Source: Nissolia schottii (lineage: Eukaryota; Streptophyta; Magnoliopsida; Fabales; Fabaceae). From it: a DNA stretch of 64,000 nt. Positions within the stretch are counted from its first letter, which is position 1, and each line of letters begins with the position of its first letter. Position numbers and translations under genes: made by a program. Positions 1 to 12,700 of the stretch are shown here, in pieces. The notes beneath the pieces were generated by a model, which ran no database searches, had not been told where the DNA came from, and saw nothing but the letters and a program-made list of their open reading frames with translations. The DNA is taken from assembly GCA_003254905.1 (NCBI GenBank), contig QANU01021229.1, positions 62,001 to 126,000 of the forward strand, written 5' to 3'.

Positions 1-10
1 TATTATATGC

Positions 11-50
11 TCCATCTCCATCTCCATCTCCATCTCCATCTCCATCATCA
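11..50. repeat. CCATCT hexanucleotide microsatellite
   Basis: About six tandem copies of the hexamer CCATCT are followed by a short CAT run and an AT run. It is a simple sequence repeat upstream of the RING gene. No function can be read from it. Confidence 0.9.
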
Positions 51-433
51 TCATATATATGAAACCCCCCACCAGAATACTTTATAATCTATAAGCCCTT
101 TTTTTTTTGGGTTCATTTTCTAGAAGCCTTGGTTTGTAACATGAGTTTGATTTTGTTTCCTTTTGTGGGGTTCAGAAATACAGGCAAATTCTCTTTGGCC
201 CACATAACAATTTTAGTTGCAGAACCTTCTCCTCTTGTGCTTCAACATATGTATATGGTATTTTAGAAATCAAGCCTAGTGAAATTTCTTGAACCCTTCT
301 TATTATTTCTGAGAGACTTCAAAAAAAGTTGGCTCTTTTGCAATTCTTAATGCCATGTTATAAGTATTGAAAACCAAAGAAGACTTGGTCTCTTTGACAC
401 GTTTTTTCAAATTTGGACTTTTTCTGTTTCTCC
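51..433. other. Upstream region of the RING gene
   Basis: AT-rich non-coding sequence with no convincing reading frame. It probably includes the promoter of the gene that starts at 552. Apart from the TATA box annotated separately I see no identifiable element. Confidence 0.5.
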
Positions 434-444
434 TATTTATATAG
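434..444 (+). promoter_or_regulatory. Candidate TATA box of the RING-H2 gene
   Basis: TATTTATATAG lies about 108 bases before the start codon at 552. That spacing would give a 5' leader of roughly 80 bases, rich in CT and CAA motifs as plant leaders often are. The position and sequence are seen; promoter use is inferred. Confidence 0.55.
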
Positions 445-551
445 TTGCAAAAGGGGGCATATCCTCTGTTCAATCTCCACTATCCTCTATTTCTTGCTTA
501 AGGAGTTTTGTGATAATTTAATTCCAATTCCAAAAGACACAACATTTTCGA

Positions 552-2613
552 ATGAGTTCTCCATGCCCGTCATCTGAATTATTGTTCAATTCAAGCGCGA
601 TGGCTTCATCACTCCCTGATTCTATTTCAACAGCAGAACAACAACAACAACAACAACAACAAGACAGGCCTTCTTATATGACCCGTTTGGCCATGAGAGT
701 TTCTAGAGCGAGGTGGTTCAATTTCTTGAGAAGGGTGTTTCACTACCAGAATGGGTCATCAGGGTCTGATCTTGGCTCTAACCCTCTCAATTCCAGCACA
801 TGGATGATGCTGGAGCTGGTTGCAATTGTCGTGCAGATAACAAGCACAACTTTCACTTTGGCAATTTCAAAGAGCGAGAGACCAATTTGGCCTATGAGGT
901 TGTGGATTGGGGGCTATGATGTTGGGTGTGTCCTTAATTTTTTGCTACTTTGCGGTCGCTACCATCAGATTCATGTGACCACTCATCAGGAAGATGGTGT
1001 CAGCCTTTCAGATATGGAGCACCAGAGAAACATTAATGAAGAAAATAGGTAATTAACGCATTCACATTCCAAGAACTTCCTCTAATCATTTCAATTCATT
1101 TTGGTATTATTAGCGGTTGGTATTTGGCACCGTAGCAGTATTTACTAGGAATCTTTACGGGTACTAAAAATGGGTCCAAGTGCTGAATATGACTTCAGGA
1201 AAGAATCTTAATGTGATAATAAAAATAATCTACTCATAATTATCTCCCGTCAACTTGAATTTATAATCGGATTTTTCTTTGGCTACATAATTTATTATTG
1301 GATTTAATCCTGATTCCATCAAAGAAAAGGGTCGAAAGGTAAAAGAGGGATGACTAATTGAAACTAATTTATTTACTGAATTTGTCGTGACTAAAAGACG
1401 ACTTGGTCAAAGCAGTACGACAATAAAATAAATTCAGGCCTGGCCCCACCCTCATTAGAGTTTATTTAGACAGTCCCAACTGAATATAGTTAATACACTA
1501 ACATGCGTTATATGCTTCCAGTGTTATTTCATAAATGATATTTTATTAAATTCATGCTACTTAAAATTAAAATCGTTTATTGCAATTTTTAAAATTTTAA
1601 CTATATACTCACGTTGTTCTCAGTGTATACAGGAGCTCGCACTTGATGCATAAATGCCGGAGTTCACTAGAGCTTTTCTTTGCGATGTGGTTCGTGATGG
1701 GCAATGTTTGGGCCTTTGACTCGCGTCTTGGTTCATTCCAACAAGCTCCGAAGCTCAATTTGTTGTGCATAGTCCTCCTTGTTTGGAATGCAATATGCTA
1801 CTCTTTCCCTTTCCTACTCTTCTTGTTGCTATGTTGCTGCGTGCCACTAGTTAGCACCTTCCTTGGTTACAACATGAACATGGGCTCCTCTGCTAGAGGT
1901 GCATCTGATGATCAAATCTCACAGCTTCCATGTTGGAGGTATAAACAAGTTACTCGTGCCAATGACTCTGAAAGCAGTGAAAGATTGTTGATCGCCAATG
2001 AGGATCCGGTGAGTAATATTTGCTTTAAGGCTTTTGTTTTATGTTTTTTTTTTTTCTATTTTAGCTTGTGGAGAATGTTAGATCATAAGAAGATTGTCGG
2101 AATGATGTGATATTATTATTGACTTATTTAATGAATAAGTGGATCTTACTTCTCATTTTATTCGGTCAAAACTGTGATTTTTGTCCCAAAAAAATTGATT
2201 ACATTATTTTAGCAAAATATAATTGTCATAACTATGTGACGTTATTTTTAACAATTGAATAAATAAGTGGGTCTTACATTTTTTTATTCGATCACTATTG
2301 TGATTTATGTAAAACAAAAGAAAAATTAGTTATGTTATTTTGATTGTTTAAAGTCACTTTTAGCAAATTGGCATCTACATTAGTAATTTTATGTATGTAC
2401 ATTTTAGTCATATATTAGTAATTTTATATTTGACTGATAAGTTTGTTGTGGTGGGTGTGATGGCAGGAATGTTGCATTTGCTTGGCCAAGTACAAAGACA
2501 AAGAAGAAGTTAGGCAATTGCCTTGTTCCCATTTGTTCCACCTAAAATGTGTGGATCAATGGCTTAGAATTATATCATGCTGCCCTCTTTGTAAACAAGG
2601 ATTACAAAGGTAG
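552..2613 (+). CDS. Membrane RING-H2 E3 ubiquitin-protein ligase (At4g11680/At1g12760-like)
   Basis: Three coding exons, 552-1048, 1633-2008 and 2467-2613, join in frame to 339 aa; donors are AG|GTAATT and CCG|GTGAGT. An acceptor at 1624 would also keep frame and add three residues. The N-terminal part has a Q8 run (CAA repeat, 637-660) and two hydrophobic segments near residues 80-135. Exon 2 encodes two or three more membrane segments, with the family blocks LFFAMWFVMGNVWAFDSR and LGYNMNMGSS. Exon 3 is a RING-H2 finger, C293-x2-C296-x14-C311-x-H313-x2-H316-x2-C319-x10-C330-x2-C333, and the protein ends six residues later. Family knowledge: RING-H2 proteins recruit an E2 enzyme and ubiquitinate substrates, here probably at an endomembrane. 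All eight zinc ligands are present, so it looks functional. The substrate is unknown. A shorter start at 600 (MASSL) is possible. Confidence 0.9.
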
Positions 2614-3045
2614 CAATAGCAGAGGCAAATCAGACAAAGTCAAGAGCTTATTCTGGTCATACATATAATAAGTTTTATCTTTTATTTTTGTATTTATTTT
2701 TATATACTTCGCATGGGTTTACTTGAGTGAGTTTGTACATGTACAGCAGATGTCACCAGTAACCAAAACTACACATTTTATACTTAGGAGTGAATACCAT
2801 TGCTTCCAAATTAGAGATCGCCTGTACAAGATTTTATATTTTTCTTTTCAAGTTATCACACATATTGTACCACGAGAATCTCTATACTTAATAATGAAAA
2901 AAAAATATTCTATTTGATCCTTCTCTTGTTTTTTTGTGGGTCAAAGAAATGATATTGTAAGAAACGAAATGGATACGACCAGGAACCACCTAAGAGTGAT
3001 GGGAAACTACTTAGGGTTGACCATTGGATTGGATAACTTTCAACT
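2614..3045. other. 3' flank of the RING gene
   Basis: AT-rich sequence containing the probable 3' UTR (an AATAATGAAA-type polyadenylation signal near 2890) and a short unremarkable intergenic stretch. No gene is seen. Confidence 0.45.
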
Positions 3046-4173
3046 TTGGGGTGCACACTGATTGGCTTTGAACAAAAAAAACAACGTCCAACTTAATTAA
3101 CTGAAGTTGGTTTGGGTAGGTCAATTTTTGTAAATTTTTTTTAAAAAATCAATCCAGCCCAACTCGATCTGATTAGATCGGGTAGGGTAATCAGGTAATG
3201 GAATAGAAAAGGAAAATAATAAAAAATAAAATAGTTTTCAGCAATTTTCACTTCCACTTCCACGTAAACCATAAAACTGATAGAAGAATTAAAAGACTGG
3301 TGGTTTCTCACCTATCTCATGGGTAAATATTTTGTNNNNNNNNNNNNNNNNNNNNNNNNNNNNNNNNNNNNNNNNNNNNNNNNNNNNNNNNNNNNNNNNN
3401 NNNNNNNNNNNNNNNNNNNNNNNNNNNNNNNNNNNNNNNNNNNNNNNNNNNNNNNNNNNNNNNNNNNNNNNNNNNNNNNNNNNNNNNNNNNNNNNNNNNN
3501 NNNNNNNNNNNNNNNNNNNNNNNNNNNNNNNNNNNNNNNNNNNNNNNNNNNNNNNNNNNNNNNNNNNNNNNNNNNNNNNNNNNNNNNNNNNNNNNNNNNN
3601 NNNNNNNNNNNNNNNNNNNNNNNNNNNNNNNNNNNNNNNNNNNNNNNNNNNNNNNNNNNNNNNNNNNNNNNNNNNNNNNNNNNNNNNNNNNNNNNNNNNN
3701 NNNNNNNNNNNNNNNNNNNNNNNNNNNNNNNNNNNNNNNNNNNNNNNNNNNNNNNNNNNNNNNNNNNNNNNNNNNNNNNNNNNNNNNNNNNNNNNNNNNN
3801 NNNNNNNNNNNNNNNNNNNNNNNNNNNNNNNNNNNNNNNNNNNNNNNNNNNNNNNNNNNNNNNNNNNNNNNNNNNNNNNNNNNNNNNNNNNNNNNNNNNN
3901 NNNNNNNNNNNNNNNNNNNNNNNNNNNNNNNNNNTGTTCAGTCTACTAAAAGATGTAATGTTAAATCACAATAAAAAATTATTAAAATAAACTTAGGTCA
4001 TTAGGTTGGGTAGACGGGTTTAATTTTAAAACGTGCTACCCAAATTGATTAGAAGCCAAGATTATCAAATTTTACTTGAACTCACTCTATGACCCAATCC
4101 AACCGAAAAATATTATATTGGGCGATAAGTTTGGTCGGGTCATTGGGTTACCTGAGGCCCGTGTGCACCCCTA
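3046..4173. mobile_element. Candidate terminal-inverted-repeat element containing the assembly gap
   Basis: GGGGTGCACAC at 3048-3058 is matched in inverted orientation by GTGTGCACCCC at 4161-4171, a perfect 11-bp inverted pair. The sequence inside is rich in GGGTTGG/CCAACCC-type repeats, typical of old non-autonomous plant elements. The termini resemble hAT-type ends, but the 8 bases on each side do not match, so no target duplication is visible. More than half of the interior is N. The superfamily assignment is tentative. Confidence 0.4.
3336..3934. other. Assembly gap (599 N)
   Basis: An unbroken run of N. The open frames spanning it are artefacts. Confidence 1.
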
Positions 4174-4276
4174 TATGAACCCTAAGATTTTTATCTAATC
4201 CAACCCATAAAATATGAGTTGAGTTTGGATTGATAGGTTGAGTTGGCTAAAAAAATTTAACTTATAAGGTGTGGGT

Positions 4277-5694
4277 TGATTGTAATGACCCAAAAAGTTG
4301 TTACTGGCACGCAAGAAACTAGTTCCCTGAAGGAAGCCTCTTAGGAACGTTTTTCATAAAAACGTGCATATTAACTTTAATTAAAAACAATTAAAAATCT
4401 TCCTTTTCTGAATAAACATAAACTCTTTTACAATGAACATAAATATAGATGATAAAATATGCAATGGTTCTAAAGATCTTGCCTTTATACAATTGGAGCA
4501 TTCTAGACACTGACTCGATTACAAAGATAAAATAAAACTAACATGTCTTATAGACAACTTCACCTCAAGGTGACTGTTGATGCTTGAATCCTGACGTCAC
4601 TGCAACTAACCATAAATTCTATGCATTGCTACTCTGTTTCATAACTTGTAACTAGAGGGGGAGGTTGAGGGGTGAGAACTCTAGGGAGAGCCTTAGCAAA
4701 TAACCACCTGCACGGGAACATGGGACAGTTTGTAACCATGACATGCATATGTAATACATAATATAATAACAATCATATGAAAACATTTTATATTATAAAA
4801 ACCTCACACACTTTTTTCACAAACAATATAGCAACAACGTTTCACTTTTCACAAAAAGGAATTAATTCAAGTTCTTGAATTAATTTAATTTGAATTAGAG
4901 AAGCGTAAAATGAACGAAGAGCATTGTGTTTGTTTTAAATCCCCAAAAAGAACAAAAACCAAAACCCTCAAATAAATTATTCTTGGCAAACGATTGAATA
5001 TATACCAATATATATAAACACTCAATTTTTAACTGTATAACACCAAGAACAATTTAAAACCCAAAATACCTTTTTTAAGACAAAGCACAAATAAACCTTT
5101 TGGTTTGAACGCTGGAATAGTAAATAAGAGAGAAGGGGAGAAAAGAGAGATACAAGCAATTTATACTATTTCGATCCAATTACTAGTCTATGTCTAGTAC
5201 TTAACCAAGCTTAGGAATTTTTCACTATATAAATAAGTTTTCACAGGTACTTGTGAACCTTTACAAACCACACAACCTTACACTCTCACGGTTTCCCAAA
5301 CCTAGTGTTTGGATTAGCCCAAGGGTTCCTTACCCTACGAAATTATTCTACAACACTCTCTAGAAATATCAAAGGATGATGCCTTTCTCCGCTAAAGGTT
5401 TTAATCAAAAGAGACTAAAAAAGAAACTGTTTTCAAATGTGAAAAGCTCAAAGGTATTTTTGTTGAATCATGCACCCAAAAGAGCATATATACAAATTAA
5501 GCCTAGAAGGTCTTTCTTAGAAAATGTTTCTCAGGTGATCACAAAGAGCTTATATGAAACAATATGAAAGAGATGACTGACACTTGTACAAAGCCTTTGC
5601 CTCCAGCACAATTCAAGACCATTTTCTCCGAACCTCGCATGTTGAATCTGCATTCCCCATTGCCAGTTTGAGGGGGGGCTATTACACAAATTCA
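4277..5694 (+). mobile_element. Retroelement-derived block (LTR-like, with Copia pol tail)
   Basis: The block begins TGTAATGACCC and ends GGGCTATTACA, imperfect inverted termini of the TG...CA type seen on LTRs. Just before the right end, frames on the plus strand read TKPLPPAQFKTIF and then a polypurine stretch TTTGAGGGGGGG (about 5667-5680). This resembles the last residues and polypurine tract of Ty1/Copia pol. The middle holds an AT-rich region and a TATATAAATAAG box near 5227. No flanking duplication is visible and no intact coding sequence remains. Whether this is a solo LTR, a truncated Copia element or two nested pieces is unresolved. Confidence 0.4.
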
Positions 5695-6628
5695 CTTGCA
5701 GATGTAGTTAGATAAATTACTCGCTCATTAATAGTTATGTGAGTTATTATTACCTCCCTAACTTAGTTATATTTGTTAAGTGGGTTCAAGCTCATGCTAA
5801 AATTACATGCATGCTGTATCTAATTAAGATCGTGGTTCCCAATATGGCGTCCACCTTAGAACGGTTAAAAATGCACCCCCAATAATGGACTTTCCCTTAA
5901 TTGCCCTTGCCCCCCTAATTTTGCGTTTGACGAAGGCGAGAACTTGTGGTCACAAAATTGCTGATTTGGTAAAAATACCACAAATTTGGAAATAGCGAAA
6001 ACCGAGTTTGTTAAAACATTCCCAAGATTTTAGCTTTGAAGCATTTTCCCGCAAACTCAATTCTTCATTATCTCCCTCATTTGTGGGAAGAGCATAATAG
6101 GTGACAATTATTAGAGGACCTTGTCCCCCTCCCTCCCCCTTCTTGCTGAGAACCCGAAGCATCTTTGTGATGATGCTGGCAACTCGTTAGCAAGACAAGA
6201 GGACTTCACTTTACATATTCTGAATGCCTTCTCACGTACTCAGGTAAATAGAATCAATTGTGGCATCCATCAAACTATATACCACTATTATTCAATTCTT
6301 TTTTCTTTGCTTCATTGTGATCAAATCAATTTTACTTTTACACGTTTTAAACATAAATATAATAAATGTATCAAGCTATTTTAGATTAATGCGAAACTTC
6401 ATATACGTGATTTATAATTAAGATTTGAACTTTCCATTTAATGGTGTTCATGTCATAAAAAATTTAAAAAAGCATTTGATGAATATTGTTTTTGGCCCAA
6501 TTCACTAACCATACATTTGAATTTCGCATTCATTTACGCACGAATTTCTCAGTCCATTTGAAATACAAAACAAGTAGGGTCTAATTGGTTGATAGTTCAA
6601 TAATAAAAGAAGCTTTGACAGGAAATAC
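5695..6628. other. Intergenic region upstream of the serine-rich-like gene
   Basis: Non-coding. Short open frames on both strands (5950-6384) have no family resemblance that I recognise and look like chance. It presumably includes the promoter of the gene at 6629. Confidence 0.4.
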
Positions 6629-6934
6629 ATGGAGAAAAATATTATAGATAAAAAGCCCCCAAGGCTCAATGTGAACATCCCAAATTTGGATATGGAGGGT
6701 CTAAAGAAGCATTCGCATATGCTTGTGTCACCAACATCCCAAGTTGCAGCCAAGAAAAATTCAAATGGAAAGTTGAACTGCCTGTGCTCGCCCACGACAC
6801 ACGTTGGCTCCTTCCGGTGCCGGCTCCACCGGTTGAAGGAAATGCCGCGGGGTAGATCAGTCGGCTCCAACCTCTCTGAATTGGATAAAAGTTATAAAAC
6901 CAGCTCATTCAATAAATCATTTCATGCTCAGTAG
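6629..6934 (+). CDS. Small serine-rich-like plant protein with CSPTTH-GSFRC motif
   Basis: Single-exon frame of 101 aa starting at an ATG. Residues about 50-69 read LNCLCSPTTHVGSFRCRLHR, a compact Cys/His-rich signature shared by a plant-specific family of short proteins usually labelled serine-rich protein-like. The following RGRSVGSNLSEL block also fits that family. The biochemical role of the family is not established. I see no signal peptide or membrane segment. Overlapping minus-strand frames at 6505-6908 are shadows. The motif is the main support; expression cannot be judged from sequence. Confidence 0.75.
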   Translation: MEKNIIDKKPPRLNVNIPNLDMEGLKKHSHMLVSPTSQVAAKKNSNGKLNCLCSPTTHVGSFRCRLHRLKEMPRGRSVGSNLSELDKSYKTSSFNKSFHAQ

Positions 6935-7427
6935 CTTGCGCTGCAAGTAATGTTTGTGCGCACACACTTATATATATATATGGGTATATATTTACCCAGC
7001 AAGTGAATGGCACAAGATGGTTCCTAGTTGTTTTAGTTTTTTCAAGAATATGAAAATTTTACTTCTCTTGAACAAACTCTCATCAACATGTGTCCAATTT
7101 ATTTGTGTGGTGCTTGGAAAATATATCAGTGATTGAGTTCTTGCACATTTGGAGGTTTTTTTTTTATGTGAATCCTAGTTTGAACATTTGGAGGTTTTTT
7201 TTATGTGAATTAATCCTAGTTTGACCAGCATTATATGCATATGTTAGTAATTGACCACAATTGTGATAGCTACAAACTTTGTTAGCTTTATTCTAGCATC
7301 TTTTTCTCCATTTTTTTTCCTCGCTTTACGTACTTCTATCCATTATTCGCCTACACTATTTATACCATTTTGTTTTCATTTTTTCGATAATTAGAAAGTG
7401 TTCAAAACTCTCATGAACGAGATGATC
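6935..7427. other. Intergenic region
   Basis: Non-coding, AT-rich. It holds a short TA microsatellite at about 6968-6985 and a tandemly repeated 40-base stretch (AATCCTAGTTTGA...TTTGGAGGTTTTTTTT, about 7150-7225). No gene is seen. Confidence 0.5.
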
Positions 7428-8174
7428 ATTACAAGCATAGTTATTAAAATCGCGATTTAACACGTAAAATCGTACGATTTTACGAGTTTAGGTTGTAAAA
7501 TCGAGCTAACTCGCATGTAAACTCGTTTCTGGGTAAAATCGGGTAAACTCGCGAGTTTACTCCCGATTTTACGAGTTTACCAAACAGGCAGTTTTTTTTT
7601 TTTTTAGAAACAAAACAAGTTTGATATTGTTGTCCATAACTATGAGTTTTTAGATTTAGGTCATTTAAGTATTTTAGAGCTATCATTTACAGTTGCGCCT
7701 ACAATCGTGCTCCGTTGTGCTCCGTCGTTGCTTGTGCTCCGTCTCTAATCCGTCGTATGTATTTCATCCTTTGCTCAGGGATCTTTCCCACCAGGGTGTG
7801 TGACCTCTGCATTGCTATTTGTGCTTTAGTGTTCTATATTGAAGACATCATCGTCACAAATTCGCTTCTTGTGATGTTCAGTAGTCAATACTATGTATTA
7901 TGTTATATGTATTATGTATGAATTGAACTTAGAACTCATATATTTCATCTTTATTTGTGCTTTGTTATGGATATAAATGTATTTATGAATTTCAAGTTTT
8001 ATTAAATATATTTTTGTAGCATAATAATTTTTTAAAATATTTTTTAAAATATTTTTTTATATTTTTTTTGATAATAGGTAAACTCGTACGAGTTTACGAT
8101 CCTAGTTTACGATCCGAGTTTACGGAGGCTCCACGAGTTTACAAACTCGCGAGTTTGATAACCATGATTACAAG
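7428..8174. mobile_element. Non-autonomous hAT element with 8-bp target duplication
   Basis: The direct repeat ATTACAAG occurs at 7428-7435 and again at 8167-8174. Between them the element runs 7436-8166 (731 bp). Its ends are CATAGTTATTAAAATCGCGA on the left and, on the opposite strand, CATGGTTATCAAACTCGCGA on the right, matching at 17 of 20 positions. An 8-bp duplication and a C-A-x-x-G start are hallmarks of hAT elements. The subterminal regions carry many inverted and direct copies of a GTAAACTCGTACGATTTTACGAG-type motif, probable transposase-binding repeats. No transposase frame is present. Confidence 0.85.
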
Positions 8175-9789
8175 ATATTTTAAAAGTTCAACAAAAAATT
8201 TGCAGTAACACCATCAAAACCGAAACAACTTGTCCGAAGAGGGAAACCGATTCTAAGACTCCCAAGAACAATAAAGCAACTTAGTTATGAATGACAATAG
8301 TTACGAGTATATGTCCCATATACATTTAATATTTTTTTATACTCGTACTCATCATGAGTAATAATTACTCATATTTGTAGGGATTTAAATTCTCATGAAT
8401 ATTTGTATGTACTAACAAAAGTTGCCAAAATTTAAAAAAAAAAATATAAAAACCACTATCAAATATAATATATTATAATACTACAAGAAAGTTGCAATTT
8501 AAATTAACAAATATATAATAAAATTCCAATAACATTGGTAAATAAAAATCAATTAGGATATTAGTGTTTATATTTATATGAGTAAAGATATATACATACT
8601 TACATACTAATGAATAATTAGCACGTATTCATGGGTCAGACATCCATTAACAGGTATTTATGGATCGAATACCCATGAATAAATGAGTATGAATATCGGT
8701 CTCCGTGAATACAAAAATTGCGAACATACCCACCTCTATCACAGGTACCACAAGTGGATACCCAGGATATTTGTGTCATCCTTCAACTAAGTAAACAACT
8801 TTAAAATCACATTTTGAACAACTAAAAAACAAATCTGATAAAATCACTCTTAAAAATAACTCTCGAACAACTCTGAAATCGCCCTCTTTAACAACTCTCA
8901 AAACCCACACAAACAACTCTCAAAACCCACTCTTAAAATCAGTCCACTATTTGGAAATTACCGTTGCCAGTCTTCCCCGAAACCCCTCCAAAAATGGAAC
9001 CAACCCACACTTTGCATGAGAGCAGAAAACAAACTTAAACATGAACCAAACGTGAGGCTAACTCCGAATCTCAAGCACGAACCGACGTTGTTAGTTGTAT
9101 ACCCTACCTCCCATATATTATGTTGATTAGTACTGAACCATTAATGATGATAAATGATTACAGCTCCAGAGAATCTAAATAATTGTATTTGACCTACTTT
9201 TCTTCTTCCTCTTACTACTCTGGCACTTGACGTTAGATTCTACCTCTAGTCAATCTTAGTACTTATGTTTAGCTTACTTTTTCACCTTCCTGTCCGTTTC
9301 AACCGACTCAGAAGCTTTCCGTTTTCGTTCTCCAAATTTGGTAAGGCTCTTTTCGCTCTATTTATGGCTGCATTTCCCAGCCCATCACCAGGTAACATGA
9401 CCAAATACATATTCAAGCAAAATTACACAACGTTACAGAAAATCACCATACAACACATAGCAGCAAAAAGGGCTATGGCGCATAAAAACCAGGCTAAGCC
9501 TTCGAAATTCCATGTGGAACCGTGATTCCTTCTAAATGTTACAACAGCTCTACGTGGAATACAGAATTACACACCTCACCGGCTAATATTTCCTTTTGAC
9601 ATGAAACGTGTGCATCATCTAAATGGCACATCTCACTCACCAAGCCAACGATACCTTAGTATTATACATGAGTACACGTGGCATCCTATTACCTAGTTCA
9701 ATAAGAGAAATTCTTGCATACTCTCGGAGCAAAGAGAAATACCCCAATTATCTAAGAAGTCCTCCTATAAAGCAGTTTCTGAAATTAGT
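8175..9789. other. Intergenic region and probable 3' UTR of the PGAP1-like gene
   Basis: AT-rich and non-coding. Part of it (about 8290-8745) has repeated ACTCAT/ATGAGT and ACCCATGAAT motifs and probably derives from another small element whose ends I cannot place. A 17-base motif (CAACTCTCAAAACCCAC) is duplicated near 8903-8940. The last few hundred bases before 9790 probably form the 3' UTR of the gene on the minus strand. The frame at 9265-9525 has no recognisable content. Confidence 0.4.
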
Positions 9790-12700
9790 CTAGTGCCGGT
9801 GAGAATGCTTTCGACTGCCGTAAGTGACCTCTTTTTTTTCCATGTTCCTTCTTTGCAACATCCTTAAAGCAAAGGAAATACCCCCTACAGCAGCCATAGC
9901 ATAAAGCGCTCTGTATGGAGCCAAAGCAAGACCAGAAAAATAGGACCAGTATCCAGCTATGAGATATATATAGTATAGTCGAACTTTGCGGATAGGGACC
10001 CCATTAAAGGACAAAAAGAAGGAATTGAACTCCGGCTTTGAGTTGCAGATACCATGAAGTATGAAGCCAATGCAAAGTAATGAATCCAGGAGCCACGGGA
10101 TACTCCCACCCATCGCTAGTCTCTGCAATAAACAGAAATAAATAAATACAATGCACAGCACGAAGACAGCCTAGATATTTGCAGTAAAAAAACAAGAGTA
10201 AGCATACACTTACTTCAAGAGTAAGCATACACTTAATTGAATAATAATTATTTGAAGATGCAAAGTTAACCAATCCAACTATTGAATTACGTGATATTAT
10301 CTTGGTCAAACATATCAAATGTCACAAAAACTAGGACTCATAAGTTTGTAATTTAATATTTGCATTTACATATATTTTTAAAATCATATTATGCATTAAA
10401 ACAAAGAAGTGAGACGAAGTATTAAAATCATTTCCAAATTATATGAAAACTTGTACGCATCTACCTAGGGAAAACTTTTAATTCAATGGTTGTATTGATA
10501 AAATCCAATGTTTTTTAAAAACAATTCAACTGCATAAATTTTCCGAGTGTGTGGGGAAGCGTGTGATCTACCCAGTGAAAACTTGTTGGAGAGTTGTGGT
10601 CTCTACACAAACCTAGTTTTTCCCATCCACCTTATTTATAGAGAACAAGTGCCGAACCACTTAAATAACCAACTGTCGGTGTATATCTATGTATATACAT
10701 ATACATATGCATAATGCTGACCTACAAACATCACATAAGGGTTAAACACTATTGTGCCCGGAAACCCTTTGTCTTTTCTTTTCAGGCTTCAATAGAGCTT
10801 AGTAAAATACAAATTTGGAATTGTAAAAAAATTAATTTTTTTAGTTGATGCATCTTATTTCTACTAATAACTACATAATTCATTCTCTCTCCTAATTGCC
10901 ACCAACCATATAATCTTCACATTATTATTTTAAAACAATTATACTATATGTAATATTAACTAATATTACAAAAGTAATGTACATGCCAAATTTTATTTCA
11001 AAAACCAGCAATGTTTAAGTAAAAATTATGACATTTCTAGACTAACTGAATATTGATTAATTAAAAACTTTAAAGCATGTTACACTTCTTCATTAAAAAA
11101 TAATTCTCTGATTAATAATTAAAAAAAAAAAACTATTAACACCTCTACCAATTTTCAAAAGGAAGACACGATGAAACTTTCTGAAAAATTATTGCATCTT
11201 TACTTTGTAAAAAGTATTAAAGATTGTTTTCTATTGCTGATGTTTTTATTAAAATAATCAAGAAATTACTATATCATTAACTCATAGAAAAGGAAACAAT
11301 ATTTAAGACATTGATAGTTGTTCTGGAAGAGAAGAACTAATATTGTCAACAATTACTATGAGGAAAAAAAAAATCAATAAATGGCTAGCATTTACAATGA
11401 AAGAGAAATATTTATTGGTTTATTTGGTCATTACCAAGGTTGATCATCAAAAGACAAAAGTGGTATTTTGTCCAAGTCGAATAGTAAAACGTGCTACGTT
11501 TTGTCTAGTTGTTAGCATGACAAGAGTTGATGCATATTATACCTGGAACCAAGCTACCACAGATGGGGCAAACATCATTGTTGCAACAAGATGCAATATC
11601 AACAAGCCATGACGATGGTGGAATACATCTAATTGGGTGTCACCAAAACTTTTTGATGAATCTGGACTGTTGGTGGAGTCATATTCTGAAGGGAAAGTGC
11701 GGTCAAAACTACCATCAAAATTGAAACTAAGCCCTTCAGACCTGTTGCACCCTTCAGACTTAGAATCAAGCCTTTCGTTATTTTGTTCATGGCTGCGACA
11801 TGAAGCTGTCAGGAAACTGCTACAAATGCAAAACGAAAAATTTGTAGGGTCACGATAGTCATACAAATACAACAAATTAAGCCATTCATATCATACACCA
11901 AATAAAAGATTGGGTAAATAAAATACTTATTATATACGTTAATAAGTAATATCATACAATGACTGGGGTCCATTCAAATTCTTCCCTCATCACTTCGCAT
12001 CTCCAAGGTTTGGGCAGAAAAATTGTATGGCCATGATAGTCATTCAAATACAACAAAATAAATGAAGCCATCCATATCATACTTCAACTAAAAGACTGGG
12101 TAAAATACTTGAGGGGGAGAATGTTTTGGTTTAAAGTGTGTGTGTCAAAAGTCTTACATTGGACAATGACAAAATAAGTAAAGAGTGTATAAGTGGAAGT
12201 ACCCATAGACTTATTGTCAAGGTTTTGGGTCAAGATGTGGTGTCCGACCTGTTATTATGGAATTTATGGTTTCTCAATTAGCCCATTGGTGTAGATCTTC
12301 CCAAGTTTTGGGCAACCCCTCCCAACACCTCTCTCCCCCAACAAAACAAATTAGGAAAAAGATAGGTCAACATCCCTTTACTTAAAGGTATATGCAAGAA
12401 TGTGACTGAAAACAAAGTATCAACGCTGGATTTGTAAAAATCAGCACTGAAGAAAAGAATGTCAACTTGGCTAAAATAGTTCAGTTACTTTCAAGATAAA
12501 ATTGATAGCCTTTTGACAGTTTAAAGCAAAAATCAAATGAGTAAAAGTGATTACATCTGCTACAATCATAACAAAGAAATGCAATTATATGTGTATATAC
12601 CTGCAGAGTGCGTTGTGGCAGCAGAAAAAATGAGCTAAGAGAAGTATAAGCAGACCAAAGGCTGGATGAACCAAGCATGACAAGACCATTGCAGCAAGCA

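Noticed and set aside
1643..2110. Separate 155-aa gene
   Set aside because: It is exon 2 of the RING gene read through into intron 2; splicing at 2008 joins it to the RING exon.
3319..3990. Open frames of 205 and 223 codons across the N run
   Set aside because: They are made almost entirely of N and have no sequence content.
7436..8166. CRISPR-like repeat array (many short repeated AAACTCG motifs)
   Set aside because: The repeats are irregular and in both orientations, the DNA is eukaryotic, and the 8-bp target duplication identifies a hAT element.
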